DNA of 64,000 nucleotides from the IMG/VR virus record IMGVR_UViG_3300037337_000170, positions 1-64,000 of that record. The stretch is one strand, 5' to 3'. The translations under genes were made by a program, and so were the position numbers. The notes under the pieces were generated by a model, which was given only the letters and a program-made list of their open reading frames with translations, made no database searches and had not been told where the DNA came from. Origin of the DNA: a virus. Shown here piece by piece: positions 1-7,131 of the stretch (the stretch's first letter is position 1; every line of letters begins with the position of its first letter).

Positions 1-564
1 TATTGTAATTATAATGAACTTGAGTTATATACGAGCGGTCTTATTCCCATTGTAAAAGAAGTTCTGGACAACACATCTACCATTCAGGAGATTGCAGCGG
101 CAGTAAAACTGTGGGATGATTCTGAGGGTGTGGTAATTACCTTTGATAGTGGCTTCCGAGTTAAAATCAAAGCGGACCAATACGTTCTATTACACCGAAG
201 TCTCGATGTAATTCAGCATGAAAAGAATGTTCTTGAGCTTATTCTGACCAATAAGCTTGATGATCTGCTACCCCTTGTATCTGAAGATCGAAAGATGCGG
301 CTTGTAAATTATGAAAAGTCAGTCCGTAATAGTATTAGCAAGCATATCCTAGAGATTGAGGGTTTATACAAATCTCAGAGTTTTCAGACTGATAAAGAGT
401 TTGCGATGTGGGCTAAGCAAAATTCACTTTACACCAGGTTCTTGCTTCTTCGACATAAAAAAGGAGCTAGTGGTTTTCTAGAATATCTAATCAAGAATTG
501 TTCTACAGGCACGACTGTAGAATACATTCGACACTTTATCGGACCTAGCTTTAGGGAATTCTAA
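1..564 (+). CDS. rnlA: RNA ligase 1 (T4 RnlA-like), C-terminal part
   Basis: The reading frame is open from the window edge and ends with TAA at 562-564, leaving 187 residues of the C-terminal part. It carries EGVV (nucleotidyltransferase motif IV) followed by FRVKIKADQY (motif V, K-x-K), then an all-helical C-terminal region, the order seen in T4 RNA ligase 1. Rnl1 enzymes seal broken RNA, classically host tRNA cut by anticodon nucleases, using ATP; the lysine nucleophile of motif I lies upstream of the window. The next gene starts inside its stop codon (TAATG), so the two are translationally coupled. A second RNA ligase of the Rnl2 type lies at 31332. Family is secure from motifs IV and V; the substrate is inferred. 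Confidence 0.85.
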   Translation, partial: YCNYNELELYTSGLIPIVKEVLDNTSTIQEIAAAVKLWDDSEGVVITFDSGFRVKIKADQYVLLHRSLDVIQHEKNVLELILTNKLDDLLPLVSEDRKMRLVNYEKSVRNSISKHILEIEGLYKSQSFQTDKEFAMWAKQNSLYTRFLLLRHKKGASGFLEYLIKNCSTGTTVEYIRHFIGPSFREF

Positions 565-818
565 TGTTTAAATTTGCAGGCTACCTTGTGTATGACAATA
601 TGGTGAGGGTAGTTAACTACTCTGCCAGAAAAACTGAGGCTGTAGCATTTTGTGTGGCCAGCGGTTTACCGGAAGCCAATATCCGTAGAATTTTTGTTAA
701 GGATACAATTAATGCGGGAAAACCGATGGTCTCGGATATTGCTAATATCGGCCCGAAAATTCTTGAGCCCAACGAATATGGGCTCTTGGTTCCGATCACG
801 AAAGAAGAAAATGTTTGA
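564..818 (+). CDS. hypothetical protein (84 aa)
   Basis: A small protein of 84 residues whose ATG overlaps the stop of the upstream RNA ligase (TAATG) and whose end overlaps the start of the next gene, so it sits inside a tight operon. It starts MFKFAGYLVYDNMVRVV and has no transmembrane segment, cysteine cluster or motif I recognise. The tight overlaps on both sides are the main reason to trust it. Function unknown. Confidence 0.75.
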   Translation: MFKFAGYLVYDNMVRVVNYSARKTEAVAFCVASGLPEANIRRIFVKDTINAGKPMVSDIANIGPKILEPNEYGLLVPITKEENV

Positions 819-1425
819 TATTAATACCTTTGGTCGAACTCCTGCCGCACATTATTTGGCGCGGCGTTTAGTTGAGCTCGATAACAAAAAATTAACACGA
901 TCATGTACAGTTCGCATTAATGCCTTTAATACAAATGTGGCTGGTATCGTGTCGGCTGTTGGTTCTGAGAGTATGGATGCAAAAGTAGCAGCAAATCTGT
1001 TACGACTCTTGCGTGAGGAAGCTACCAAACTTGAACTAACTGTTGGTGCTGTCGGTCCAGATGAATTGATGTTTGTCGATAACTTACTTCGAAATGTAAT
1101 TATCGGCCACATTAAGAGTGCAATGCGAAAAGTAGCCGTTATGCGAAAAATCGAAAATGGCTCGAAAGATCTTAATACCGTTATGAAAAAAGGTTCCCGA
1201 GTAGTTTCTGGTCTACATAATGTAGACATTGATTACTACATTATGAGTTATCATGCCGGCTATATGGACTATAGTGCATATTCATTTGGATCATTGCCAG
1301 ATGTTTTTTACCCAGTAAAACCTTCTATTTCCGAGATCGAAGATCCTACAACTCCAGAGCTACTATACAGCCGATCAATTAACCGCTGCATCCGCCAAAA
1401 CAAGGAATGGACAAATGGGCTATAA
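811..1425 (+). CDS. hypothetical protein (204 aa)
   Basis: The frame is open from 652, but the ATG at 811 (MFDINTFGRTPA) is preferred: it follows a purine-rich AAAGAAGAAA and overlaps the previous stop by 8 bases, the spacing typical of this operon. The 204-residue product is mixed charged and helical in the middle, with lysine- and arginine-rich stretches around residues 100-130, and has no transmembrane segment. I do not recognise the family. The opposite-strand frame in this region is a shadow. Confidence 0.75.
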   Translation: MFDINTFGRTPAAHYLARRLVELDNKKLTRSCTVRINAFNTNVAGIVSAVGSESMDAKVAANLLRLLREEATKLELTVGAVGPDELMFVDNLLRNVIIGHIKSAMRKVAVMRKIENGSKDLNTVMKKGSRVVSGLHNVDIDYYIMSYHAGYMDYSAYSFGSLPDVFYPVKPSISEIEDPTTPELLYSRSINRCIRQNKEWTNGL

Positions 1426-1660
1426 AATGGGCTATAGTTTTCAAGTGACAGGGTACTACACAGTTAAAAAAGATGGAAAATATCCATGGCCATGTAAAGC
1501 AGACACGAATAGATTGTTTAATTTATACACAGATGATATTTTCTGCAAAATGCCAGATGGAAATTATTCTAAACAAACTGGACTTGGAACATTCGGTCAT
1601 GTGTTAACTGATGATGAGATTATTTTTCACCCAGGCAGCCACGGTCTGCAAATTCTATAA
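1415..1660 (+). CDS. hypothetical protein (81 aa)
   Basis: Overlaps the end of the preceding gene by 11 bases. The first ATG (1415, MGYKMGYSFQ) is given; a second in-frame ATG at 1427 is possible. The protein is rich in aromatic residues (YYTVKKDGKYPWPCKAD) and looks like a small globular beta-rich domain. No motif is recognised. Kept because of operon spacing and protein-like composition. Confidence 0.65.
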   Translation: MGYKMGYSFQVTGYYTVKKDGKYPWPCKADTNRLFNLYTDDIFCKMPDGNYSKQTGLGTFGHVLTDDEIIFHPGSHGLQIL

Positions 1661-1663
1661 GAA

Positions 1664-1807
1664 ATGGACAAACTCATGAACTTTAATACCTATAAAAATA
1701 CAATCACCGACAATGTGGTATTTGCGAATAGTGCGGATTCTGATAAAGAAAAGCAATATTGCTTCAAAGAACTTTCAAAAGTTCTACCATTTAAGGATAT
1801 CAAATGA
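1664..1807 (+). CDS. small hypothetical protein (47 aa)
   Basis: A short frame starting MDKLMNFNTYKNTITDN and ending in TGA at 1805-1807, which overlaps the ATG of the next gene (1804, ATGA coupling). An internal ATG at 1676 would give 43 residues. It fills an otherwise empty stretch between two coupled genes, which is the main support. No function can be proposed. Confidence 0.55.
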   Translation: MDKLMNFNTYKNTITDNVVFANSADSDKEKQYCFKELSKVLPFKDIK

Positions 1808-2142
1808 GCGATAAAACTGATTTAGCCGTTGTTATTGCCGACTACTTTTTCATTACTGTTTATAAGCATGATAATGAGGGAATTACCACATATAATCCTG
1901 CAGTAGGATTAATTGCGAATGACACACCGGATAATGTTTTAGTTGTCACAAATATTATTAACGAGGATATTGATGAGGCGATTAAATCAGCACTTACAAT
2001 TGCCGTACTTTTAGCAGATGGCTTTAGCAATTCGATTACTATTTCTGACGATAGTGATGAAACTTTTACATATGAAAAAACAATTACTGACCTTCTGTAT
2101 CAGGGTAATGTCAGTTTTGAGCATTCAAAACTGCTACACTAA
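1804..2142 (+). CDS. hypothetical protein (112 aa)
   Basis: Starts by ATGA overlap with the small gene upstream. The 112-residue acidic protein (MSDKTDLAVVIADYFFITVY) has alternating hydrophobic strands and an acidic DDSDET patch near residue 82. No known motif or membrane segment. It is the last gene before a 96-base non-coding stretch with two predicted hairpins. Function unknown. Confidence 0.7.
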   Translation: MSDKTDLAVVIADYFFITVYKHDNEGITTYNPAVGLIANDTPDNVLVVTNIINEDIDEAIKSALTIAVLLADGFSNSITISDDSDETFTYEKTITDLLYQGNVSFEHSKLLH

Positions 2143-2238
2143 ATAATTTTGTTGCTCATATGGGCCTTTCGTGGGTTGAGTAAAGGTAGCGGAACTTGGC
2201 GGTTCGCGGCTGCCATCTAGTTGTATTAAGGAATTACT
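2143..2238 (+). other. non-coding leader with two hairpins
   Basis: No gene is seen here. The stretch can fold into two hairpins: CCTTT (2165-2169) with AAAGG (2182-2186), and GGCGG (2198-2202) with CTGCC (2210-2214) closing a 7-base TTCGCGG loop. It ends with AAGGAATTACT before the ATG at 2239, so it is probably the 5' leader of the zinc-ribbon gene. GC is locally higher than in neighbouring genes. It has no T run, so it is not a simple terminator. Confidence 0.45.
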
Positions 2239-2517
2239 ATGCCAACATGGGACAAAAAATGCAATGACTGTGATGAACTTTTTGAAGTTCGCTGTCGTAT
2301 TGCAGAAAAAGATGAACTAAAGGAATGCCCATATTGCGGCGGAACAGATTCAACATATATGTTATCTGCTCCAACTTTATCACGTCATTCAGAAAGACTA
2401 ATGACTCATAAGGCTGATACTGGCGGGTTTGGCCAAGTACTCTCCCGTATAAGCGAACGCCATGCTAGGACCAATTTGGCGACTGGGCGTAATAGTGGAG
2501 AACTCGCAATGGATTAA
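2239..2517 (+). CDS. FmdB-type zinc-ribbon protein
   Basis: A 92-residue protein with an N-terminal zinc ribbon: CNDC at residues 9-12 and CPYC about 20 residues later, the CxxC-x(n)-CxxC arrangement of FmdB-like small zinc-ribbon regulators that recur in T4-like phages. The second half is polar and helical (RISERHARTN). It could bind nucleic acid or a host protein; nothing here decides which. SD-like AAGGA precedes the ATG. The gene ends just before a bidirectional terminator that separates it from the convergent phoH gene. Confidence 0.75.
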   Translation: MPTWDKKCNDCDELFEVRCRIAEKDELKECPYCGGTDSTYMLSAPTLSRHSERLMTHKADTGGFGQVLSRISERHARTNLATGRNSGELAMD

Positions 2518-2545
2518 AAAAGGCCAGATCGATCTGGCCCCTTTA
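2515..2545. terminator. bidirectional rho-independent terminator
   Basis: A perfect 18-base palindrome GGCCAGATCGATCTGGCC (2522-2539) is flanked by AAAAAA on the left and a T-rich CCCCTTT on the right. It lies between the convergent zinc-ribbon gene (plus) and phoH (minus) and can end transcription from both sides. Confidence 0.8.
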
Positions 2546-2547
2546 GT

Positions 2548-3357
2548 TTACACCATTTTTAATGATTCTCTTCTGGCCTGAATTTCAGCAAATCGTTCCT
2601 CGGCTACTAGAAACTCGCGAACCAACCCTGATCTAACAATATCTTCAATACCGAATGTGACTCCTCTAAATGATGGAATCATTTTTAGAATTTCCAAAAA
2701 TTCTGGTAAGCCCGATATATCAGTCTTTCTGTACAATAGATCACTTTGTTTGGTATCACCACATGCAAAATATTTGCAGTTATTGCCAGCGCGTGTAATA
2801 CAGCTTGACAATTCTTGAAAATTAAAGTTTTGGATCTCATCCATTACAACAATACAATCCTTGAAGGTAAGTCCGCGAACGAATGAAGTAGAAACAAATT
2901 CGATAATACCAGATTCCTTTAGCTTTTCATATTGACCAGAGCGGGTAAAGATATCATCACATAACTGTTTATATGGCAGTTCATAAATGGCGATTTTTTC
3001 TTCCACAGTACCTGGTAGGTGACCAATTTCTCGCAACGGTGCAGTTGATCTAATAATAATTAGTTTCTTAAAAGGTGTTTCGCCGGATAGAATCTCCTGA
3101 AGTGCAAGATAGACTGCTAGGAATGTTTTACCTGTTCCAGCCGATCCAGTTAGAACCAGTGAGTTACCACCTTGTTGGTAGGCTTCAAATACTCTTTCCT
3201 GTGCGTATGTTTTAGGATGAATATTCTTCAGATCATGGGTAGTAAACTTTTTTCTGGGTGTTTCGTATGAAACTATAGCCTCTGTTTTTGTTCGGACTGT
3301 TTCCTCGAATCGGTCATATCGAGTGCGTTTACTAAATGTCTGAGATTTTCTTGCCAT
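2548..3357 (-). CDS. phoH: PhoH-like P-loop ATPase
   Basis: A 269-residue P-loop NTPase of the PhoH family, common in T4-like phages. Walker A is GSAGTGKTFLA (around residues 72-82) and Walker B is CIVVMDEIQN (around 168-177), the PhoH version in which DE is followed by IQN. A basic N-terminal tail (MARKSQTFSKRTRYDRF) precedes the ATPase core. PhoH proteins are linked to phosphate starvation in bacteria and resemble the ATPase half of helicases; the role in phages is unsettled and may be RNA processing. GAAGGAAACT gives a good ribosome site. It is downstream of the endolysin on the same strand, probably co-transcribed from the late promoter at 4030-4037. Confidence 0.93.
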   Translation of the reverse strand: MARKSQTFSKRTRYDRFEETVRTKTEAIVSYETPRKKFTTHDLKNIHPKTYAQERVFEAYQQGGNSLVLTGSAGTGKTFLAVYLALQEILSGETPFKKLIIIRSTAPLREIGHLPGTVEEKIAIYELPYKQLCDDIFTRSGQYEKLKESGIIEFVSTSFVRGLTFKDCIVVMDEIQNFNFQELSSCITRAGNNCKYFACGDTKQSDLLYRKTDISGLPEFLEILKMIPSFRGVTFGIEDIVRSGLVREFLVAEERFAEIQARRESLKMV

Positions 3358-3395
3358 AAGTTTCCTTCTGTTATTAAACCAAACTATCTACCGAC

Positions 3396-4004
3396 CTAAT
3401 CCTTTAAAATTTTTATTGCAATGTCATACCTAGCCAGTCTGTCATTCAAACCATTTTTCCCCCCATTTATTCTTCGGGTGAGAAGAATCATGTCGGTTAT
3501 GCTATTTAACTTATTTTTATTCCAGAACCATAGGGCAGCCTGTAAACCCATATCTGGTAAACGTACAAATTCTGGATTGGCAATTAGCCGTTGATCCTTA
3601 AATAGATCCTCACTACATTCGAGAAAATTACTTTTACCGGTTAACTGAAGGGGTCCAGCTCCCCTGAATTTCCATCCATCGCCGGATGCCTCACTACCAT
3701 TACTCATTCGATTAGCATATACACGATTGGCGATTCGTTGGGGTTGGCGAGCATATTGAATCGCGAGATCGTGATCGAAATACTTACCAAAAGTTTTTAA
3801 TAGACCTGGAGCCGAATAGTTAAGATTCTCAGTTAATGTATTAAGATCCGCAGATTCGTGACCAAGCTGGGCTAGAAATCTAGATATTTCTTCGGGGCTA
3901 TCTATTCCAGCCGCTGGCAAATACTTATTAAGAAGAACTGTCCATCCTATAATATCATTACATGTGGGTAAGATACTTTGTAGTTGTTCAAATTTAATTT
4001 CCAT
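3396..4004 (-). CDS. endolysin, GH19 chitinase-like
   Basis: A 202-residue protein of the glycoside hydrolase family 19 / lysozyme-like fold used by many phage endolysins. The signature FLAQLGHESADL (around residues 43-54) carries the catalytic glutamate in HES, followed by ENLNYSAPGLLKTF with the second glutamate, and by the conserved FRGAGPLQLTGKSNF near residue 115. It would cut the glycan strands of peptidoglycan at lysis. There is no signal peptide, so a holin is expected to release it; none is evident next to it. A T4-type late promoter lies 26-33 bases upstream of its start, inside the divergent nuclease gene, consistent with late expression. Confidence 0.9.
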   Translation of the reverse strand: MEIKFEQLQSILPTCNDIIGWTVLLNKYLPAAGIDSPEEISRFLAQLGHESADLNTLTENLNYSAPGLLKTFGKYFDHDLAIQYARQPQRIANRVYANRMSNGSEASGDGWKFRGAGPLQLTGKSNFLECSEDLFKDQRLIANPEFVRLPDMGLQAALWFWNKNKLNSITDMILLTRRINGGKNGLNDRLARYDIAIKILKD

Positions 4005-4016
4005 AGAAGCCTTATT

Positions 4017-4682
4017 ATGAAACCTAAACTATTTATACCTTACGATATCGCTAAGATAAAGCAGATTAATGGCCCCGAAGGACGCTTATACGAAACCCCA
4101 TCTGGTGCAAAATATCCAAGTATAACTACAATTCTTGGAATCGAATCTATTCAATACATTACTGAATGGCGGAATCGAATTGGTCATGCCGCAGCCAATG
4201 AGATTAGCAGAAAGGCCGCGAGTAGAGGAACTATAATTCATAAAGCATGTGAAAAAATGATAGTCGGCGAACAATATGAATGGGGAATGTTTGATGCGGG
4301 TAATCGTGAAATGTTTGAGTGTCTAATACCCGTCATTGAGTCTATTGAGGAAGTACATGCAATGGAAACTAAGTTATACTCTGATAGGTTAGAAACTGCT
4401 GGTACAGTCGATCTTATTGCGCGTATAGACGGCGAATTAACAATACTGGATTGGAAAACATCTACGCGATATAAAACGCGGGATGATATTCATAGTTATT
4501 TTACACAAACTGCCTATTATGCATATGCATTTTTTGAACGCACAGGAGTTCTTGTCCCGAATATTACTATTGCAATGACTGTTCAGGATATTGGGCTAGT
4601 CGTGTTCAAGGAGAAAGTAAAAACCTGGCTGCCCGCCTTCTTGGCCACGCGGGAAAGATTCCGAGCGCTCAAGGGCTTTTAG
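4017..4682 (+). CDS. PD-(D/E)XK nuclease, RecB/Cas4-like
   Basis: The frame is open from 3984, but the ATG at 4017 (MKPKLFIPYDIAK) clears the divergent endolysin start and gives 221 residues. The core TAGTVDLIARIDGELTILDWK holds the D...(D)xK pattern of the PD-(D/E)XK fold: GTVD, then LDWKTS, with a later QTAYYAYAF helix typical of the RecB/Cas4 exonuclease branch. Phage members act as exonucleases in recombination or host-DNA breakdown. The N-terminal YETPSGAKYPSITTILG matches phage-type members of this family. Exact substrate is not readable. Confidence 0.82.
   Translation: MKPKLFIPYDIAKIKQINGPEGRLYETPSGAKYPSITTILGIESIQYITEWRNRIGHAAANEISRKAASRGTIIHKACEKMIVGEQYEWGMFDAGNREMFECLIPVIESIEEVHAMETKLYSDRLETAGTVDLIARIDGELTILDWKTSTRYKTRDDIHSYFTQTAYYAYAFFERTGVLVPNITIAMTVQDIGLVVFKEKVKTWLPAFLATRERFRALKGF
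4030..4037 (-). promoter_or_regulatory. T4-type late promoter for the endolysin
   Basis: The minus strand reads TATAAATA, the exact T4 late-promoter -10 element, about 26 bases before the endolysin ATG (4004). It lies inside the first codons of the divergent nuclease gene because the intergenic gap is only 12 bases. Late promoters of this type need gp55, gp33 and the sliding clamp; a gp33 homologue is present at 32968. Confidence 0.75.
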
Positions 4683-4687
4683 TACAT

Positions 4688-4716
4688 TTTACTTTTATTC
4701 CTTGGTGTGGTATAAT
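4688..4716 (+). promoter_or_regulatory. early promoter cassette 1
   Basis: TTTACT (-35, inside TTTACTTTTATTC), 17-base spacer, extended -10 TGGTATAAT. First of 17 near-identical copies. It drives the small-gene cluster starting at 4739. Confidence 0.9.
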
Positions 4717-4738
4717 AACTTATCAACACGGAAATACC

Positions 4739-4945
4739 ATGAAATCACAACACAACAGCGCCCTTGTAAACCGTCTTCACAACAAGCTTACGGCCCTCGA
4801 GAAAGAGCTCATCATAAACCAGGATGACCTGGGTAACGCCATGGATCGTGGTGACGCGGATGCACACACCAATCTTCACGGAAGATCTCTGGAAATTCGT
4901 GAAGAATACCAAAAGATCATCCTCCGACTCAACAACATGGTATAA
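4739..4945 (+). CDS. small coiled-coil-like protein (68 aa)
   Basis: First gene after promoter cassette 1, with GGAAATACC before the ATG. The 68 residues (MKSQHNSALVNRLHNKLTA) are highly charged and predicted to be helical with heptad-like leucines (LHNKLTALEKEL, IILRLNNMV), so a small coiled coil is likely. No membrane segment or catalytic motif. Probably an early host-takeover protein by position; function unknown. Confidence 0.75.
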   Translation: MKSQHNSALVNRLHNKLTALEKELIINQDDLGNAMDRGDADAHTNLHGRSLEIREEYQKIILRLNNMV

Positions 4946-4950
4946 TCAAA

Positions 4951-5181
4951 ATGTTTACTAGCAACCTTACTCAAGAATTCCAAGAAACCGTCAACGCGCT
5001 GACTGACTCCACTCATGCAGTTTATGGCAGTCATTCCTACTCCTCGGGTTATTTTGGGTCTCAGGTTGTGCAGATGTTCGAGATGCTTTCAAAAAAGCAA
5101 AAGCAGAATCTTATCGATTCAGTTGGAAAAACCAAAGACATGTATGTGAAACGGGCCCTAGAACTGGCGGAAGCAAGGTAA
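4951..5181 (+). CDS. hypothetical early protein (76 aa)
   Basis: Follows the previous gene by 5 bases. The 76 residues (MFTSNLTQEFQETVNALTD) contain a glycine/serine/tyrosine stretch (YGSHSYSSGYFGSQ) followed by a helical basic C-terminus (KKQKQNLIDSVGK). No recognised domain. Supported by operon position behind an early promoter. Confidence 0.7.
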   Translation: MFTSNLTQEFQETVNALTDSTHAVYGSHSYSSGYFGSQVVQMFEMLSKKQKQNLIDSVGKTKDMYVKRALELAEAR

Positions 5182-5185
5182 CATC

Positions 5186-5470
5186 ATGAACAACACCACC
5201 GAATACACAGTACAAGTCGATGCACACAAAACCCAGTGGTTCCTGAATGGTAAGCGCCACCGTACCGAAGGACCAGCTATTGAGTATGCTGCTGGCTCCA
5301 AGATGTGGTACTTGCATGGCGTACTCCATCGGACCGATGGACCAGCTATTGAGTATGTCGGCGACAAGGAGTGGTACTTGAATGGTAAACTCCATCGTGC
5401 CGATGGACCAGCCGTTGAGTATACCAATGGTCACACGGAGTGGTACTTGAATGGTGTGAAAGTAACTTAA
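5186..5470 (+). CDS. WYLNGxxHRxDGPA repeat protein
   Basis: 94 residues built from about four tandem copies of a ~22-residue unit, W-(Y/F)-L-N-G-(K/V)-x-H-R-x-(D/E)-G-P-A-(I/V)-E-Y, the last one cut short at WYLNGVKVT. The units are also visible as DNA repeats (GATGGACCAGC at 5336 and 5402, with a close variant at 5267). This resembles the MORN/YwqK-like beta-hairpin repeats found in many phages and bacterial toxin-antitoxin related proteins. Copy number can change by recombination between the DNA repeats. Role unknown; a binding scaffold is a reasonable inference. Confidence 0.8.
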   Translation: MNNTTEYTVQVDAHKTQWFLNGKRHRTEGPAIEYAAGSKMWYLHGVLHRTDGPAIEYVGDKEWYLNGKLHRADGPAVEYTNGHTEWYLNGVKVT

Positions 5471-5493
5471 CAACAACTTCCTGTGGTTTAAGT

Positions 5494-5522
5494 TTTACTT
5501 TTATCCTGAGTCGTGTTATAAT
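5494..5522 (+). promoter_or_regulatory. early promoter cassette 2
   Basis: TTTACT, 17-base spacer, TATAAT at 5517-5522, preceded by GTGT. Drives two tiny membrane-protein genes and the small genes after them. Confidence 0.9.
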
Positions 5523-5555
5523 AAACTCACACCACAACAAACCCATTTAAATAAA

Positions 5556-5651
5556 ATGAACAATCTTCGAATCTTTATTAAATCCTCTATCATCAGCTGT
5601 CTTGCTACTCTGGCGATTCTTGGTGTCACCCTCCTTATCTTCATGGAGTGA
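5556..5651 (+). CDS. tiny membrane protein (31 aa)
   Basis: MNNLRIFIKSSIISCLATLA starts a 31-residue protein that is almost entirely one transmembrane helix with a positively charged N-terminus (inside) and an acidic end (FME). First gene after promoter cassette 2. GGAG near its stop serves as ribosome site for the next gene. Small early membrane proteins of this kind are common in T4-like phages; function unknown. Confidence 0.6.
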   Translation: MNNLRIFIKSSIISCLATLAILGVTLLIFME

Positions 5652-5655
5652 TCTT

Positions 5656-5733
5656 GTGAATGATTTTATGTACGCGGTAGCCACAGTTCTTATCTTTGCT
5701 TGCATCGGTGTGATGTTGGCTCTAGGAATGTAA
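5656..5733 (+). CDS. tiny membrane protein (25 aa), GTG start
   Basis: GTG at 5656 is 6 bases after GGAG and gives a 25-residue, single-helix peptide (NDFMYAVATVLIFACIGVML). Its TAA directly abuts the ATG of the next gene at 5734. An ATG at 5668 would shorten it to 21 residues. It pairs with the other tiny membrane gene just upstream. Confidence 0.5.
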   Translation: MNDFMYAVATVLIFACIGVMLALGM

Positions 5734-5934
5734 ATGAAAAACTTCTTTGAAACCCTAAATGCTGCCCTCGAGTCAGAAAACTTGCTAGACGCATGGGAAA
5801 TGCATTACTCACCCATTGCTTATAACGAGACCAGAATGTGGACATGGGATGACGGTTCAAAGAACGGACATTTTGTCAGTATCTACAGAAACGAAAATGG
5901 AAAATATGAACGCGCCGTTCATTACAAACGCTAA
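5734..5934 (+). CDS. hypothetical protein (66 aa)
   Basis: Starts immediately after the previous stop. The 66 residues (MKNFFETLNAALESENLL) are rich in aromatics and acidic residues (MWTWDDGSKNGHFVSIYRNENGKYERA) and look like a small beta-sheet domain. No family recognised. Confidence 0.7.
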   Translation: MKNFFETLNAALESENLLDAWEMHYSPIAYNETRMWTWDDGSKNGHFVSIYRNENGKYERAVHYKR

Positions 5935-5946
5935 CTTGAAATAATT

Positions 5947-6306
5947 ATGACAGAGATAAAAATTGTGTACGGAGTGTACTCTAACAGTGACCTAAACGAA
6001 GGTCGGGGTATGGAAATAAGAGTTGGTACATACCAGAATCTGGCCACCGCAGTTCGACTCGCTAAAAACCGAGGGCCACAAGGGAGTAATGCGGAAATTA
6101 GAGAAGTAAAGGTTTATCACTTCAAAAATGATCTGTATTTACTTCCAAAAGATCTTTTCGAAGTTACCAAACCTTCGCTAGAGGACAGTAAGGTCCCAGA
6201 TAAGGAAGTTAAGCAACTAGCTTATCATTTCGCCCGAAAAAGGGCCTCCGATCTTGGATTAAGTGATTATGACTTGAAAATTATTAGTCAAGGTGCTCCA
6301 GAATGA
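5947..6306 (+). CDS. hypothetical protein (119 aa)
   Basis: A 119-residue protein starting MTEIKIVYGVYSNSDLNEG, with mixed strands then a basic helical C-terminal third (HFARKRASDLGLSDYDLK). Ends by 4-base overlap (ATGA) with the next gene. No recognised motif. Part of the early operon behind promoter 2. Confidence 0.7.
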   Translation: MTEIKIVYGVYSNSDLNEGRGMEIRVGTYQNLATAVRLAKNRGPQGSNAEIREVKVYHFKNDLYLLPKDLFEVTKPSLEDSKVPDKEVKQLAYHFARKRASDLGLSDYDLKIISQGAPE

Positions 6307-6527
6307 ATTGTTGCAATGAATACGGTGACTGCGTACGCAGCCGCTATTGTCCAGTAATGCCGAACCCCAAAGCCGAGGCCGACCCCGGGCAAAAACCATT
6401 AACAGTCGATCAAGTATGGGAAAGCGATAAAATTATGGCATGTAACGCTATGACAGGAGCCGGAATATCCATGGACCTGATAATGGAAATAGTAAGAGCA
6501 GTCGAAGGCATACACAGAATTGGGTAA
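6303..6527 (+). CDS. cysteine-rich hypothetical protein (74 aa)
   Basis: Begins by ATGA overlap. The N-terminus has four cysteines (MNCCNEYGDCVRSRYCP) that could bind a metal, followed by a proline-rich linker and an amphipathic helix. No known zinc-finger spacing is matched exactly. Function unknown. Confidence 0.65.
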   Translation: MNCCNEYGDCVRSRYCPVMPNPKAEADPGQKPLTVDQVWESDKIMACNAMTGAGISMDLIMEIVRAVEGIHRIG

Positions 6528-6549
6528 ACATAAAACGTAAAGAATAGCA

Positions 6550-7089
6550 ATGATACTAACAGATGAAGCTGTTAGCCATATTCTCAACTGCACCTCAGAA
6601 CTGAATCGGAGAATTGAAATGAGCAACAAACCCTGGCCCGAATGGAATCAAGACATTGAACGAGGGAGAGTCATGAAACACGAACTGTCACCACTGCCGA
6701 CACGTCCATCAACCATGTTCAAAGACCCGACTGGTGGGATTTATCTGTATGACAGGCTGACGATGGACAAGCAAGCCTTCGCCTACGCCAAGGTGTGCAT
6801 TGAGCCGTTGCAAGCACGCATCGCAGAGCTTGAGGTGCAGCTTGCCCATCTCACCGCATCGCTTGAAACAGTCAGCGCGGCGTGCATCGTGCTCAAGCAG
6901 CAGCAGCAGCGCGAAGGATGGGCAAAGCTTGCCAGCGGGCAGGGGCCTGTAGCAGAAATTACTAACACTGACTCAACTGGTGGTTACGTTAATTGGCTAC
7001 TGCATCAAGGCGCCCCCATTAAGATGGGTGACAAGCTATTCACCCACCCAGCATCAGACAAACAGTCACTGAGCGAAATGGTGGGTTGA
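6550..7089 (+). CDS. coiled-coil protein with a phage 'GDKLFTHP' tail motif
   Basis: 179 residues. The middle (residues ~85-125, ARIAELEVQLAHLTASLETV) is a coiled coil, followed by a QQQQ stretch and a C-terminal VNWLLHQGAPIKMGDKLFTHP segment. This last motif resembles the 'W...P..G.KLYTHP' end found in Ea22-like and related hypothetical proteins of phages and prophages of enterobacteria and Burkholderiales. DNA from about 6700 to 6960 is clearly more GC-rich than its neighbours, suggesting acquisition from another phage. A later ATG at 6619 could also start it. Function unknown. Confidence 0.7.
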   Translation: MILTDEAVSHILNCTSELNRRIEMSNKPWPEWNQDIERGRVMKHELSPLPTRPSTMFKDPTGGIYLYDRLTMDKQAFAYAKVCIEPLQARIAELEVQLAHLTASLETVSAACIVLKQQQQREGWAKLASGQGPVAEITNTDSTGGYVNWLLHQGAPIKMGDKLFTHPASDKQSLSEMVG

Positions 7090-7131
7090 AATCTGCCGTA
7101 ATTGAGTGAGTGGCGCACCGGTAAGTAAAAT

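Noticed and set aside
2190-2230. tRNA gene suggested by a T-arm-like hairpin
   Set aside because: The loop is TTCGCGG, lacking the conserved A, and no acceptor or anticodon stems can be drawn with the flanking bases.
4938-4950. TGGTATAAT just before the gene at 4951
   Set aside because: It is formed by the last codons and stop of the preceding gene, lies 4 bases from the ATG and has no -35; likely chance.
5111-5546. Minus-strand frames opposite the WYLNG repeat gene
   Set aside because: They mirror the repeat DNA (SIAGPSVRW units) and have no start signals; the plus-strand version matches a known repeat family.
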